A DNA stretch of 29,654 nucleotides from Lachnospiraceae bacterium UBA1778 (GTDB lineage: Bacteria > Bacillota > Clostridia > Lachnospirales > Lachnospiraceae): the NCBI GenBank assembly GCA_002315255.1, contig DCGM01000105.1:14470-44123 (forward strand), in the 5' to 3' direction. Both the position numbers and the translations under genes were made by a program. The notes under the pieces are model-generated. The model did no database searches. It had not been told where the DNA came from and saw only the letters and a program-made list of their open reading frames with translations. Below, one piece after another: positions 14,257 to 21,935 of the stretch (within the stretch, counting starts at the first letter, position 1; the number at the start of each line of letters is the position of its first letter).

Positions 14257-15211
14257 ATTTTCCTTTAATGTCGACGATAACGATTTCAGGCTTATTGTTA
14301 AACCGCACATTGATCGTATGGGAGCCGAGTCCCGCAGAAACAATTTCGGTCGTATTCCCCTTTACAAACATTCCCTTACAGTACGGATGGAACAGCTGAT
14401 ACTGCGGGGTAATCACGCCGCCTAAAAGCGGCAGCCGGATGATTCCGCCGTGGAAATGCCCCGATAAAACGAGGTCTGCGCCCCAAGCTGTCAAGTCCGC
14501 ATGAAACAGCGGGGAATGCGCGAGTATCACGGTAAAATCCGGCGTTTCTAGAGAAAGTTTCTCAGGAAGCTTTTCAGAAAGTTTCTCTTTTAAATAAGCA
14601 TCCGAAAGGACGATTCCCTTCGTTGTGATCTTCTGAAAATAACACTTCCGCGGAATACGGATTCCCCCGACTTTTACAGACGGGTTCCCCGGGAACGCGA
14701 TTATCGAATCCGAAACATCGGTTACTTGATATTTTTCTAAAAGCTTCTGAAACTCTTCATTCCAGCCGGAATAAGTCTTCTGATAACGAAGACGTTCTTT
14801 TTCCGGGATCGTTTCATCCGTCATCCAGGATGACATACGGTCTTCATGGTTTCCGCTTCCAAAGAAAAGCGGCACTCTTCCGGTAAGCCCCCGGAGCAGC
14901 GTTTCAAAACCGGAATAATCCATCTTTTTATGCGGTTTTACGACTTCCATATCGCCGCCGAAAAGGACATAATCAGGCTTTTCGGAAAGGACTTTTTCGA
15001 TGAGCTCCGCATTGTCCGGACCGAATTTCGCATTATGTAAATCGGACAAATAGGCAAACCGGATTCTCGTGCCTGCCGAAAGCTTCTCCGTTTCCAGCTC
15101 ATAATGCGTGACCGTGAGCTTTTTCACTTCGCGGAAGCACTCGATGAGGCACCCGATGAGGCACCCGATGATGAGGACTGCCAAAAGCCCGAGGAGGATC
15201 CATTTTCCCAT
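14255..15211 (-). CDS. Membrane-anchored metallophosphoesterase (YkuE/YaeI-like)
   Basis: 318 residues from ATG at 15211. One N-terminal helix (about 3-25) is followed by a calcineurin-like domain: YLSDLHNAKFG, FGGDMEVV, GSGNHED, LAHSP and SGHFHGG carry the two-metal ligands. This resembles the membrane-attached YkuE/YaeI group, some of which act on lipid phosphodiesters; the substrate here is unproven. The start codon shares its A with the stop of the TPR lipoprotein gene (TGATG), so translation is coupled. A longer reading from 15292 lies inside that gene and is rejected. The helix contains a GCLI-GCLI repeat from a 12-nt DNA duplication. Confidence 0.87.
   Translation of the reverse strand: MGKWILLGLLAVLIIGCLIGCLIECFREVKKLTVTHYELETEKLSAGTRIRFAYLSDLHNAKFGPDNAELIEKVLSEKPDYVLFGGDMEVVKPHKKMDYSGFETLLRGLTGRVPLFFGSGNHEDRMSSWMTDETIPEKERLRYQKTYSGWNEEFQKLLEKYQVTDVSDSIIAFPGNPSVKVGGIRIPRKCYFQKITTKGIVLSDAYLKEKLSEKLPEKLSLETPDFTVILAHSPLFHADLTAWGADLVLSGHFHGGIIRLPLLGGVITPQYQLFHPYCKGMFVKGNTTEIVSAGLGSHTINVRFNNKPEIVIVDIKGK
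15142..15165. repeat. In-frame 12-nt tandem duplication in the membrane anchor
   Basis: CGATGAGGCACC is present twice in a row, followed by a partial third copy. It encodes repeated GCLI units inside the N-terminal helix of the metallophosphoesterase. The reading frame is kept. Confidence 0.85.
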
Positions 15212-16332
15212 CAATATCCTCTTTCTAAGAATGCTTTTTCCGCGAGCGCAGCCGTATCGTCCGGATAATTCCGAAGATATTCTTTTAAGCATTCCATCGC
15301 TTTTTCGAAATCCTCTTTCATTTCATAGAGGATAAACTCATTCCAGCGCATATTCTGAATCACTTTCTCATTTCCAAGTGCCAGAATCTTCGGAATCATC
15401 TGCTGCGCGCCGGTCGTATCGCCCGCCAGCACCTTCAGCATAAATAAGCCGTTATATGCATAAGCGGAGTTTGGATCTAATGAGAGACATTTGTCCAATG
15501 CCTTTTCCGCTTCGTCATATTCTTTATTAAGGATCGCCTTTTCAGCCGCTGCGAGCGCTTCGGTCGCCGTATTTGTTTCCGCGGAAGAATCGTCTTTCTT
15601 CAGTTTTCCGGAAACATAATAAAACTCGCTCTCGGTCATCTCCTTCGAGCCGCTTTCAATCAAAGAAAGGCCCTTCCGGAAATAGACTAAGCCCGTTTCA
15701 TAGGCTTCATATTTCACGCATTTCCGGTACACAGCCGCATAATGCGACGGCTTAACGCCCTCCTCCGCTTCCAGCATATCAAAATAAGCTGAGGCCGCTT
15801 CGAACTGCCGGACAGAAAGATAGCATTCGCCCGCCATTATTTCGTGCGAAATCCGTTCGAAGTTCTGAAGAATCAATGCATTGAAGTATTCGAGCGCTTC
15901 TAAAGGCTTTCCTGTCCGGAACAGGATCTCTCCGATAAAGCCGGCCGTTTCCGGATCTTTGTCCGATCCGTTTTCGGAAATCGACCGCTTAAATGCATCC
16001 AGCGCGGATTCATCGTTTCCAGAAACGAAATAAAAAATACCGGCCGTTTTTAGCACTTCTGAAGAGAGGTCCTTCTTTAAAAGCGCTTCGATCCGCGTGT
16101 TCGCGTCTGCTTCTTCCCCGGACTGAAATAGCGCTAAGGAAAGCTTCGCCTGAATCAGATCGGAATCTCCGTATCCCTGCGACAAGGCGCGCTTATAAAG
16201 GCGCGAAGCTTCGGAATAATCCTCCGAAAAATAAGCATTTTCAGCTTTTTCGAAAGTCTTTTCCGCTTCATTGCACGATGCGAGCGCGAGCAATGCTACC
16301 GCGAGAAAGAGACTGATCCATCCTTTTTTCAT
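15211..16332 (-). CDS. TPR-repeat lipoprotein
   Basis: About 373 residues from ATG at 16332. A short basic start and hydrophobic core end in the lipobox LASC, so it is a lipid-anchored extracytoplasmic protein. The rest is a chain of tetratricopeptide-like helical pairs, for example AENAYFSEDYSEASRLYKRA, GKPLEALEYFNALIL, KAILNKEYDEAEKALDKCL and FEKAMECLKEYLRNYPDD, which normally form protein-binding scaffolds. ATG at 16347 would add MKRNR; the inner ATG is preferred because AAAGGA is five bases upstream of it. It is coupled to the phosphoesterase by TGATG, suggesting joint action at the membrane. The partner is unknown. Confidence 0.87.
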   Translation of the reverse strand: MKKGWISLFLAVALLALASCNEAEKTFEKAENAYFSEDYSEASRLYKRALSQGYGDSDLIQAKLSLALFQSGEEADANTRIEALLKKDLSSEVLKTAGIFYFVSGNDESALDAFKRSISENGSDKDPETAGFIGEILFRTGKPLEALEYFNALILQNFERISHEIMAGECYLSVRQFEAASAYFDMLEAEEGVKPSHYAAVYRKCVKYEAYETGLVYFRKGLSLIESGSKEMTESEFYYVSGKLKKDDSSAETNTATEALAAAEKAILNKEYDEAEKALDKCLSLDPNSAYAYNGLFMLKVLAGDTTGAQQMIPKILALGNEKVIQNMRWNEFILYEMKEDFEKAMECLKEYLRNYPDDTAALAEKAFLERGY

Positions 16333-16398
16333 CCGGTTCCTTTTCATCCAAAATCCGATATCGATACCAAATAATTTAAACGATTCCTGTCCGAAAAA

Positions 16399-17451
16399 TC
16401 ACTTGCTCAAAAGCGCTTCGAAGTCCCACTTGTTAAAGGCTTGTGGGAGCGGAATCTCCTGCTTCAGTTCATCAAAAGACACAAAGCGGAACTCATCGGT
16501 CGCGGAAGCTTCCACGAGATACGCATGCATCTTCCAGGTGATGTGCGAGAAAACATGCTTCTCTTCCGAAAGCTTCGTGATCAATTTTACGCGGCCACGA
16601 AAGATACCTTTTAAGGCTTCGAAGGCTTCTTCCTGCGTTAATTTTCCTTCCACATAAGGAAGCTCGTATAAGCCCGAAAGAAGGCCTTTTTCAGCGCGTT
16701 TCCGAATAGCGAGATTATTTCCGCACTTAATGAGAAAAACGGTAATATCCTCGTTTTTGTGCGTATTTTTGTCCTCTGCGACCGGAAGCACCTCGGTCAG
16801 GCTCTTCTGGCACGCGACACAGCGGTCTTTCATCGGACATTCCCCGCATAGCGGTTTTCCGTTCGGAATGCAGACTAATGCGCCAAGCTCCATAAGCCCC
16901 TGGTTAAACTCAGACGGATCACATTCGGAAGACGCCAAAAACTCTTTCAGATCCTTCTCCAGAAATGCTTTTGTCGCAGGATTTTTAATATCATCATAGC
17001 GCCCGAAAATCCGCATCATCACACGGAGAACGTTTCCGTCGACTACCGGCTCACGAAGGTGAAATGCGATAGAAGAAACAGCGCCGGCCGTATAGCTCCC
17101 GATTCCGGGAAGCTTTAAAAGCGCCGAAAACGAATCCGGTAAAGCACCACCGTATTCTAAGACACAGACTTCCGCTGCTTTTTTCAGATTACGCACGCGG
17201 CTGTAATAGCCGAGTCCTTCCCAGTATTTTAAAAGCCGCTCATCCGGACACTCCGCTAATGCCCGTACATCCGGGAGTTCACGGATAAAACGCTCATAAT
17301 ACGGCATCACCGTATCGACGCGCGTCTGCTGGAGCATAATCTCGGAAACCCAGACATGATAAGGCGTCGGGTCTTCGCGCCATGGCATATAACGCTTGTT
17401 ATTCCGAAACCAAGCGATCAATTGTTCCGAGAAGACATAATCACACAACAT
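16399..17451 (-). CDS. mutY: A/G-specific adenine DNA glycosylase
   Basis: About 350 residues from ATG at 17451. MutY removes adenine opposite 8-oxoguanine. The HhH-GPD fold shows E37 in SEIMLQQTRV, LPGIGSYTAGAV (114-125) and the catalytic D138 in VVDGN. The 4Fe-4S cluster ligands are C194, C202, C205 and C211. A C-terminal NUDIX-like domain for 8-oxoG recognition follows (HVFSHITWKMHAYLVE). The frame stays open up to 17739, but that extension runs through the htrA terminator and a 24-nt repeat array, so it is not protein. The ribosome site before 17451 is very close (GGAG, two bases), and a promoter -10 box ends nine bases away. TTG at 17448 is an alternative start. Confidence 0.93.
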   Translation of the reverse strand: MLCDYVFSEQLIAWFRNNKRYMPWREDPTPYHVWVSEIMLQQTRVDTVMPYYERFIRELPDVRALAECPDERLLKYWEGLGYYSRVRNLKKAAEVCVLEYGGALPDSFSALLKLPGIGSYTAGAVSSIAFHLREPVVDGNVLRVMMRIFGRYDDIKNPATKAFLEKDLKEFLASSECDPSEFNQGLMELGALVCIPNGKPLCGECPMKDRCVACQKSLTEVLPVAEDKNTHKNEDITVFLIKCGNNLAIRKRAEKGLLSGLYELPYVEGKLTQEEAFEALKGIFRGRVKLITKLSEEKHVFSHITWKMHAYLVEASATDEFRFVSFDELKQEIPLPQAFNKWDFEALLSK

Positions 17452-17460
17452 AACTCCATT

Positions 17461-17489
17461 ATCATACCATAAACCACGATAGCGGTCAA
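17461..17489 (-). promoter_or_regulatory. Promoter abutting the mutY start
   Basis: Minus strand TTGACC (17489-17484), a 17-nt spacer, then TATGAT (17466-17461), each five of six matches to consensus. The -10 box ends only nine bases before the ATG at 17451, so the expected transcript start leaves about three untranslated bases. Confidence 0.6.
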
Positions 17490-17513
17490 AATGTTTTTTA
17501 TCAAATATTCGAA

Positions 17514-17631
17514 AAGCCGGCTTTCCCGAACAGGCAGAAACAGGCCTTCCCAAACAGGCAGAAAACGGCTTTCCCGAACAGGCAGAAGCCGGCTTTCCCG
17601 AAATAGAAAAACAGGCCCCTTCGAACAGGCG
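17514..17631. repeat. 24-nt tandem repeat array between htrA terminator and mutY
   Basis: Five head-to-tail units: 17514-17537, 17538-17561, 17562-17585, 17586-17609 and a 22-base unit at 17610-17631. Each has a core like GGCTTTCCCGAACAGGCAG. Because 24 is divisible by three, the array leaves an open frame (an 8-residue SGKPxSAC motif) fused ahead of mutY. I consider this fortuitous. The array lies directly beyond the T tail of the htrA terminator. Confidence 0.9.
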
Positions 17632-17673
17632 AAAAAAAGACTTATGGCGGGGTTTATCATCCCCCGCCATAAG
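17631..17673 (-). terminator. Intrinsic terminator of htrA
   Basis: A perfect 12-bp stem (17641-17652 with 17662-17673) with a nine-base loop lies 34 bases after the htrA stop. On the minus strand it is followed by TCTTTTTTTC. A second T-run on the plus side (17676-17680) makes it symmetric. Confidence 0.93.
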
Positions 17674-17707
17674 CCTTTTTGTTTGAAAAAGAAGAGGTAA
17701 CAGATCT

Positions 17708-19207
17708 TTACTGGTTTGCAAGTTTCTCAAGTTCATCATACGTGATGAGCTCTACTTCAAAGGTCATCTCCTTGAACCGGCGTCCGGACGGACGGGATAC
17801 GGTTACGGTCAGGACCGTTCCGGCCTTGAAGGAATTGACCAGTTCTTTCATCTCATCCATAGATGTGACAGATGTTCCGTTGATCGCCGTTATGATATCG
17901 TAGATCTGAAGGCCGGCTTTTTCTGCCGGAGAGCCTTCGTAAATCGTCTGAATGATAGCGCCGCGCGGATAACCGTAATTCGTCGCATAAGACTCCGGGA
18001 CAGACTGTCCGGTAATGCCGAGATAGCCTTTCTCTTCCTCTTTCAGCGGCTGACGGTTCATCAGGTCTTCAATCAGGTCAAGCTCTTTTGTGATCGGGAT
18101 TGCGAAGCCCATTCCTTCAACTTCCTCGCCGGTCGTCTTTGCGCTGTTAATGCCGATCAGTTCGCCGTTCGAATTGAAGAGGCCGCCGCCGGAGTTGCCC
18201 GGGTTGATCGCTGCATCCGTCTGAATTAATGAGCGAGTGATGCCGTCAATCGTAACGGTACGGTCTTTCGCGCTGATGATGCCGGCAGTTACGGACTGGC
18301 CGTAGCCTAATGCATTGCCGATCGCGATAACGCCTGCGCCGATCGGAATACTGTCGGAGTCGCCGATGACGGCAATTTTGATGGAGTTCTTCGTATCGTT
18401 TGTGAGATCCGCAAGTTTAACGGCGACTACAGCGAGATCTTCGTTCTCATCAGCGCCCTTAATCGTCGCATCAGCTGTAGAGCCGTCCGAGAAGGTGATC
18501 GTAAGCGTCGAGGAGTTCGCCTTATAGGTTTCGCCTGTGGTGGAAGAAATCGTGGAGCTTACGACATGCGCATTGGTAACAATGAGAAGCTCTGTATCAT
18601 TCGTTCCGACGATTACGCCAGAGCCGGAAGAAGAAGCTTCTTTGCTTTCTTCCTGGTCCTGATAATGTCCGCCGAAGAAGTAGTTATACGGGTTATAGGA
18701 GGAATAATAAGTATATTCCAGCTTGTTGACGATTGAAACGACGGTCGGCATGATGTTGTTTACGACTTCCGATACATCCGTGATATAGGTCTGGCCGGAA
18801 AGATCGGTCTTTCCGATCGTATCGGAATGGGAAAGTGTCGCCTTTTCACCCGGATCACCATCTTCATAAGGCCTCGTTTCTTTATCGGCAGCTTCTGCTG
18901 ACTGGACTGTGGGCTGCTGGTCCTTATTTCCCTGGTCAGCATACTTGCTGACGATCGAGTTCACGAGGTAATAGATGCCTAATGTGATGCCGAGAATTAA
19001 AGCAATGCACGCCAGAATTACCAGAAGATTCCTGATAAAATCTTTCTTCTTCGGTTTCTCTGCCTTCGCCTCTTCCTGCGCTTTTAAGAAGGCCGCATAG
19101 TTTTCATGAACGGTCGGCGTTTCATTGACCGGCTGAGTTCCGGAAGATTCAGAAGAGTGATCCGGAGTAGTCATTCCGTTTTGATTTTCATATTCAAACT
19201 GATCCAT
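17708..19207 (-). CDS. HtrA/DegP-like S1C serine protease, membrane anchored
   Basis: 499 residues. HtrA proteases degrade or refold damaged proteins outside the membrane. A cytoplasmic N-terminal tail (1-58), rich in Glu and Lys, leads to one membrane helix (about 59-85). A Ser/Asp-rich linker is followed by the trypsin-like domain with the triad H214 (TNAHVV), D257 (NEDLAV) and S339 (GNSGGG). A single PDZ domain closes the protein (about 395-490; YLGITGQS at its start and SPAEKAGLQIYDIITAING within). This is the HtrA/YkdA/YyxA architecture of Firmicutes. Start ATG at 19207 has GAGGTG upstream. It is a single gene with a strong terminator and an unusual repeat-rich leader. Confidence 0.95.
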   Translation of the reverse strand: MDQFEYENQNGMTTPDHSSESSGTQPVNETPTVHENYAAFLKAQEEAKAEKPKKKDFIRNLLVILACIALILGITLGIYYLVNSIVSKYADQGNKDQQPTVQSAEAADKETRPYEDGDPGEKATLSHSDTIGKTDLSGQTYITDVSEVVNNIMPTVVSIVNKLEYTYYSSYNPYNYFFGGHYQDQEESKEASSSGSGVIVGTNDTELLIVTNAHVVSSTISSTTGETYKANSSTLTITFSDGSTADATIKGADENEDLAVVAVKLADLTNDTKNSIKIAVIGDSDSIPIGAGVIAIGNALGYGQSVTAGIISAKDRTVTIDGITRSLIQTDAAINPGNSGGGLFNSNGELIGINSAKTTGEEVEGMGFAIPITKELDLIEDLMNRQPLKEEEKGYLGITGQSVPESYATNYGYPRGAIIQTIYEGSPAEKAGLQIYDIITAINGTSVTSMDEMKELVNSFKAGTVLTVTVSRPSGRRFKEMTFEVELITYDELEKLANQ

Positions 19208-19231
19208 AGATTCACCTCATATCAGATTCAT

Positions 19232-19341
19232 TTAAGCTCTCATCAGGCTTTCTTTTAAGCCTACATTCAGTTTATCGAAAGCCCACATCTGGCTTATCTA
19301 AATCCTGAATCCAGCTTATCGAAAGCCCACATCTGGCTTAC
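19232..19341. repeat. 22-nt degenerate repeat array in the htrA leader
   Basis: Five units in phase: 19320-19341, 19298-19319, 19276-19297, 19254-19275 and 19232-19253. The first and third are identical over 21 bases at a 44-base spacing. On the coding strand, units one and three contain AAGCCAGATGTGGGCTT, an inverted repeat with a five-pair stem, so the leader RNA could form a row of small hairpins. The remainder of the 244-base gap (19208-19451) contains a weak -10-like TATACT on the minus strand (19354-19349) without a -35 box, and a six-pair hairpin after the LCP stop (19430-19444). Confidence 0.85.
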
Positions 19342-19451
19342 AGTTTACAGTATACGCGCTAATGTGGAATCTATGTGGAATCTGGCTGAAAAGGATGTAG
19401 AAGATGTTATTTCTGCTCCGCCAAAATGATACGATTCCATCGTACGGTTTT

Positions 19452-20675
19452 TTACGGTTCCGCCGTGCGATGCTGCTCGATTTCATTCGCGATATCGATA
19501 ATCTGCTGAGTCGGCTGATAATCGGTATCCTGGAACAGGAACGCATGAAGGTCCTTTACTTCCTTAACAAAATCCTTCGTGACCATCGGGTCTACGATAT
19601 GGAACGCCGTATAGAGGTCGCCGACATATTTTCCGCCGTAATGCGCCTGCGGGAACTGGTAGCTCGCGCCAACAGAATAAGACGAAAGATCATAAACCAT
19701 ATATAGGATATCGGCGAGTGTCAGATTCGTCTTGACATTGGAAAGGCCGGTCTTCGCGACAGTCATAAGCTGGTTAAACTGCCCTTCTTTTAAGAGCGCC
19801 TTCGCTTTATTGATGATTTTTCCGATCGTCTCACGCTGATGCAGCGCACGGCCTTCATCTTCGAAGCCGCCGTAACGGATCCGGCAGTAAGCGACCGCCT
19901 GAGTGCCGTCCATATTATAGATGCCCGGCTCCCAGATTTCATAAGAACCGATGCCGGTCGAACGGACGATTTCAGCCACATAACCGTTAAATGCGGAAAT
20001 AACCCTCTCATTATTCGGAAGTTCGATTTCGACACCGCCGAGCTGGTTGATGCATTCAACCACGCCGTACCAGTTCACGATCATATACTCAGAGATATTC
20101 AGACCGAAATTCCGGTTCAGCATTGAAACCGTATCGGCGATTCCGGAGCGGGCGAACTGCGCATTCGCTTTATTATACGTGCCGTCTTCGAGACGGAGGA
20201 TCGTATCACGGAGGATTGAAACCATCTTGATTTCGCCGGTCTGGTTATTGATGCTCGCAATGATCATCACGTCAGAGTTCGATCCGCGCTGCTCGAGATT
20301 CTTCATGGACCGCGCATCGGTACCGATAATCAGAATATTCCGATAAACGCTCTGGTCGATTTCGATATCAACCGAAATGACCTTTTCGACCGTTTTCGTC
20401 GTGACCGAGCCGTCTTCATTAACTACAGTCACCTCTTCCGTAACAACCTCTGTCGAAGTAACCGTCTTCTTTCCGAGCGTTTCCGCAATGTAGAACTCTT
20501 CGTCCGCATCGCCGTGTTCATAGCTGTTTGCAAAAGAAAGCGTATAACAGCAGAACCCTAAAAAGACGCAAAGAACACACTCACAGATGAGGAGAACCAC
20601 ATTACGCGTGTGGATCGATTTCTGGAGCTTCATTTTCCGGTTTAATTTTTCGTCAATTTCGTTAAATTCAGCCAT
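19452..20675 (-). CDS. LytR-CpsA-Psr (LCP) family glycopolymer ligase, copy 2
   Basis: 407 residues. LCP proteins transfer lipid-linked wall polymers such as teichoic acids or polysaccharides onto peptidoglycan, outside the membrane. There is one N-terminal helix (about 26-50), then a linker with a Val/Thr/Glu-rich stretch. The LCP domain follows, with NILIIGTDARS, SNSDVMIIASIN, ILRDTI and the arginine signature CRIRYGG followed by EDEGR and HQRE. It starts two bases after the stop of the other LCP gene and matches it closely along its length (for example FNGY, IWEPG and CRIRYGG), so the pair arose by tandem duplication. It is the last gene of the polysaccharide cluster. The specific polymer is inferred from context. 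Confidence 0.93.
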   Translation of the reverse strand: MAEFNEIDEKLNRKMKLQKSIHTRNVVLLICECVLCVFLGFCCYTLSFANSYEHGDADEEFYIAETLGKKTVTSTEVVTEEVTVVNEDGSVTTKTVEKVISVDIEIDQSVYRNILIIGTDARSMKNLEQRGSNSDVMIIASINNQTGEIKMVSILRDTILRLEDGTYNKANAQFARSGIADTVSMLNRNFGLNISEYMIVNWYGVVECINQLGGVEIELPNNERVISAFNGYVAEIVRSTGIGSYEIWEPGIYNMDGTQAVAYCRIRYGGFEDEGRALHQRETIGKIINKAKALLKEGQFNQLMTVAKTGLSNVKTNLTLADILYMVYDLSSYSVGASYQFPQAHYGGKYVGDLYTAFHIVDPMVTKDFVKEVKDLHAFLFQDTDYQPTQQIIDIANEIEQHRTAEP

Positions 20676-20676
20676 A

Positions 20677-21921
20677 TCAGTCGTAAATAGCTTCCGGTTC
20701 CGTTACTTTCGCTTTGGAACGCTCCTTGATTTCTTTCGAAACCTTCTTTATAAAATCGGAAGGTTCATAACTATTGTCATTAAAGAGGAATTTGTGGAGC
20801 TGCTTGACTTCATTTTCAAAATCAGTCGCTGCGACAACGCTCTCAATTCCATAATGCTCATAGAATGTACCTAAACGTCCGGTTCCTTCGCCATCGATAA
20901 ACTCGAGCGGGAACTGCGACGTGTCTGCAATGCTGTAGCTCGAAACCTTCGTAATGATCGGCAGGATGTCGTCAATCATCGTCATGTTTGTCTTAATGTT
21001 CGCAAGCCCGGTCTTCGCCACATTGAGAAGGGCGTCAAACTGTCCTGTTTTCGCCATCAGCTTCGCTTTTTCGAGAATCTTCGTGATCGCTTCGCGCTGG
21101 TTTCCGGCGCGGCCCGTGTCCTCGAGTCCGCCATAGCGGATACGGCAGTACGCGACTACCTGAGTGCCGGTCATATTATAAGTTCCGGGCTCCCAGATCT
21201 GCGGTGCCCAAAGGCCGGTGTGGTTATTGACTGCCGTCAGATAGCCGTTAAAAGCATTGATTATTTTCGCATTATCCGGCAATGTCATCTCGATACCGCC
21301 AAGCTGGTTGATGCATTCCGCGACGCCGTACCAGTTGACGACTACATAATCCTCGATATCGAGGTCGAGATTCCGGTTGATCATCGCGACAGTTTTCGAG
21401 ATGCCGCCTGAAGAATACTGGGAATTCGCCTTATTATAAGCGGTAACGCTTCCCTCCTCCATCTTCATAACGGTATCGCGGAGGACGGAAACCATCTTAA
21501 TATCGCCGGTCTCATTGTTAATGCTCGCAATGATCATTACATCCGACTGAACACCGGAAATATCCATCGAATACTGGCTTCTCGAGTCGAGACCGAGAAG
21601 AAGGATATTCCGGTAGCCGTTCGACGGAAGCTCGCTGTAATACTCTTCTGTCCGGGTTCCGATCACTTCGCCCGCTGCGTTTGTTTCTTCGACCACCTTC
21701 GTCTCCACCTTCTGGTAACTGACGGAAGCTTTAAAAACGCTGGAATCGAGATCTTCGCGGTCGTAAGATGTAAAAATCGTAGCCGCATAACAGCCGATGG
21801 AAACCGTCAGGAGAATGACAACCTCCACCATGACGAAGAGCACCTTGCGGCGGCGCTCCTTCAGAAGCTTCTCACGAAGCCTCTTCTGTCTTTTCTTTTC
21901 TGCCAATGCTTTATCAGTCAT
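20677..21921 (-). CDS. LytR-CpsA-Psr (LCP) family glycopolymer ligase, copy 1
   Basis: 414 residues. A very basic cytoplasmic N-terminus (KKRQKRLREKLLKERRRK) is followed by one helix (about 28-50), then the extracytoplasmic LCP domain: NILLLGLDSRSQ, VQSDVMIIASIN, VLRDTVMKM, VNWYGVAECINQLGG and CRIRYGGLEDTGR with NQRE. Start ATG at 21921 has GAGG five bases upstream and lies 14 bases below the end of the priming transferase gene. The order of priming transferase then ligases fits first and last steps of one glycan pathway. Both LCP copies have intact RIR, D and GR motif residues and should be active. Confidence 0.93.
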   Translation of the reverse strand: MTDKALAEKKRQKRLREKLLKERRRKVLFVMVEVVILLTVSIGCYAATIFTSYDREDLDSSVFKASVSYQKVETKVVEETNAAGEVIGTRTEEYYSELPSNGYRNILLLGLDSRSQYSMDISGVQSDVMIIASINNETGDIKMVSVLRDTVMKMEEGSVTAYNKANSQYSSGGISKTVAMINRNLDLDIEDYVVVNWYGVAECINQLGGIEMTLPDNAKIINAFNGYLTAVNNHTGLWAPQIWEPGTYNMTGTQVVAYCRIRYGGLEDTGRAGNQREAITKILEKAKLMAKTGQFDALLNVAKTGLANIKTNMTMIDDILPIITKVSSYSIADTSQFPLEFIDGEGTGRLGTFYEHYGIESVVAATDFENEVKQLHKFLFNDNSYEPSDFIKKVSKEIKERSKAKVTEPEAIYD

Positions 21922-21935
21922 AAAACCTCACAAAC

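Noticed and set aside
17452..17739. N-terminal extension of MutY with an 8-residue SGKPxSAC repeat
   Set aside because: It runs through the htrA terminator and overlaps the htrA end, contains a pure 24-nt tandem array, and MutY of normal length begins at 17451.
19232..19341. 22-nt units as a CRISPR array
   Set aside because: Units are contiguous with no spacers, are degenerate, and no cas gene is near.
19349..19354. TATACT as the htrA -10 box
   Set aside because: No -35 element at 16-18 nt and no extended -10; kept only as a weak note.
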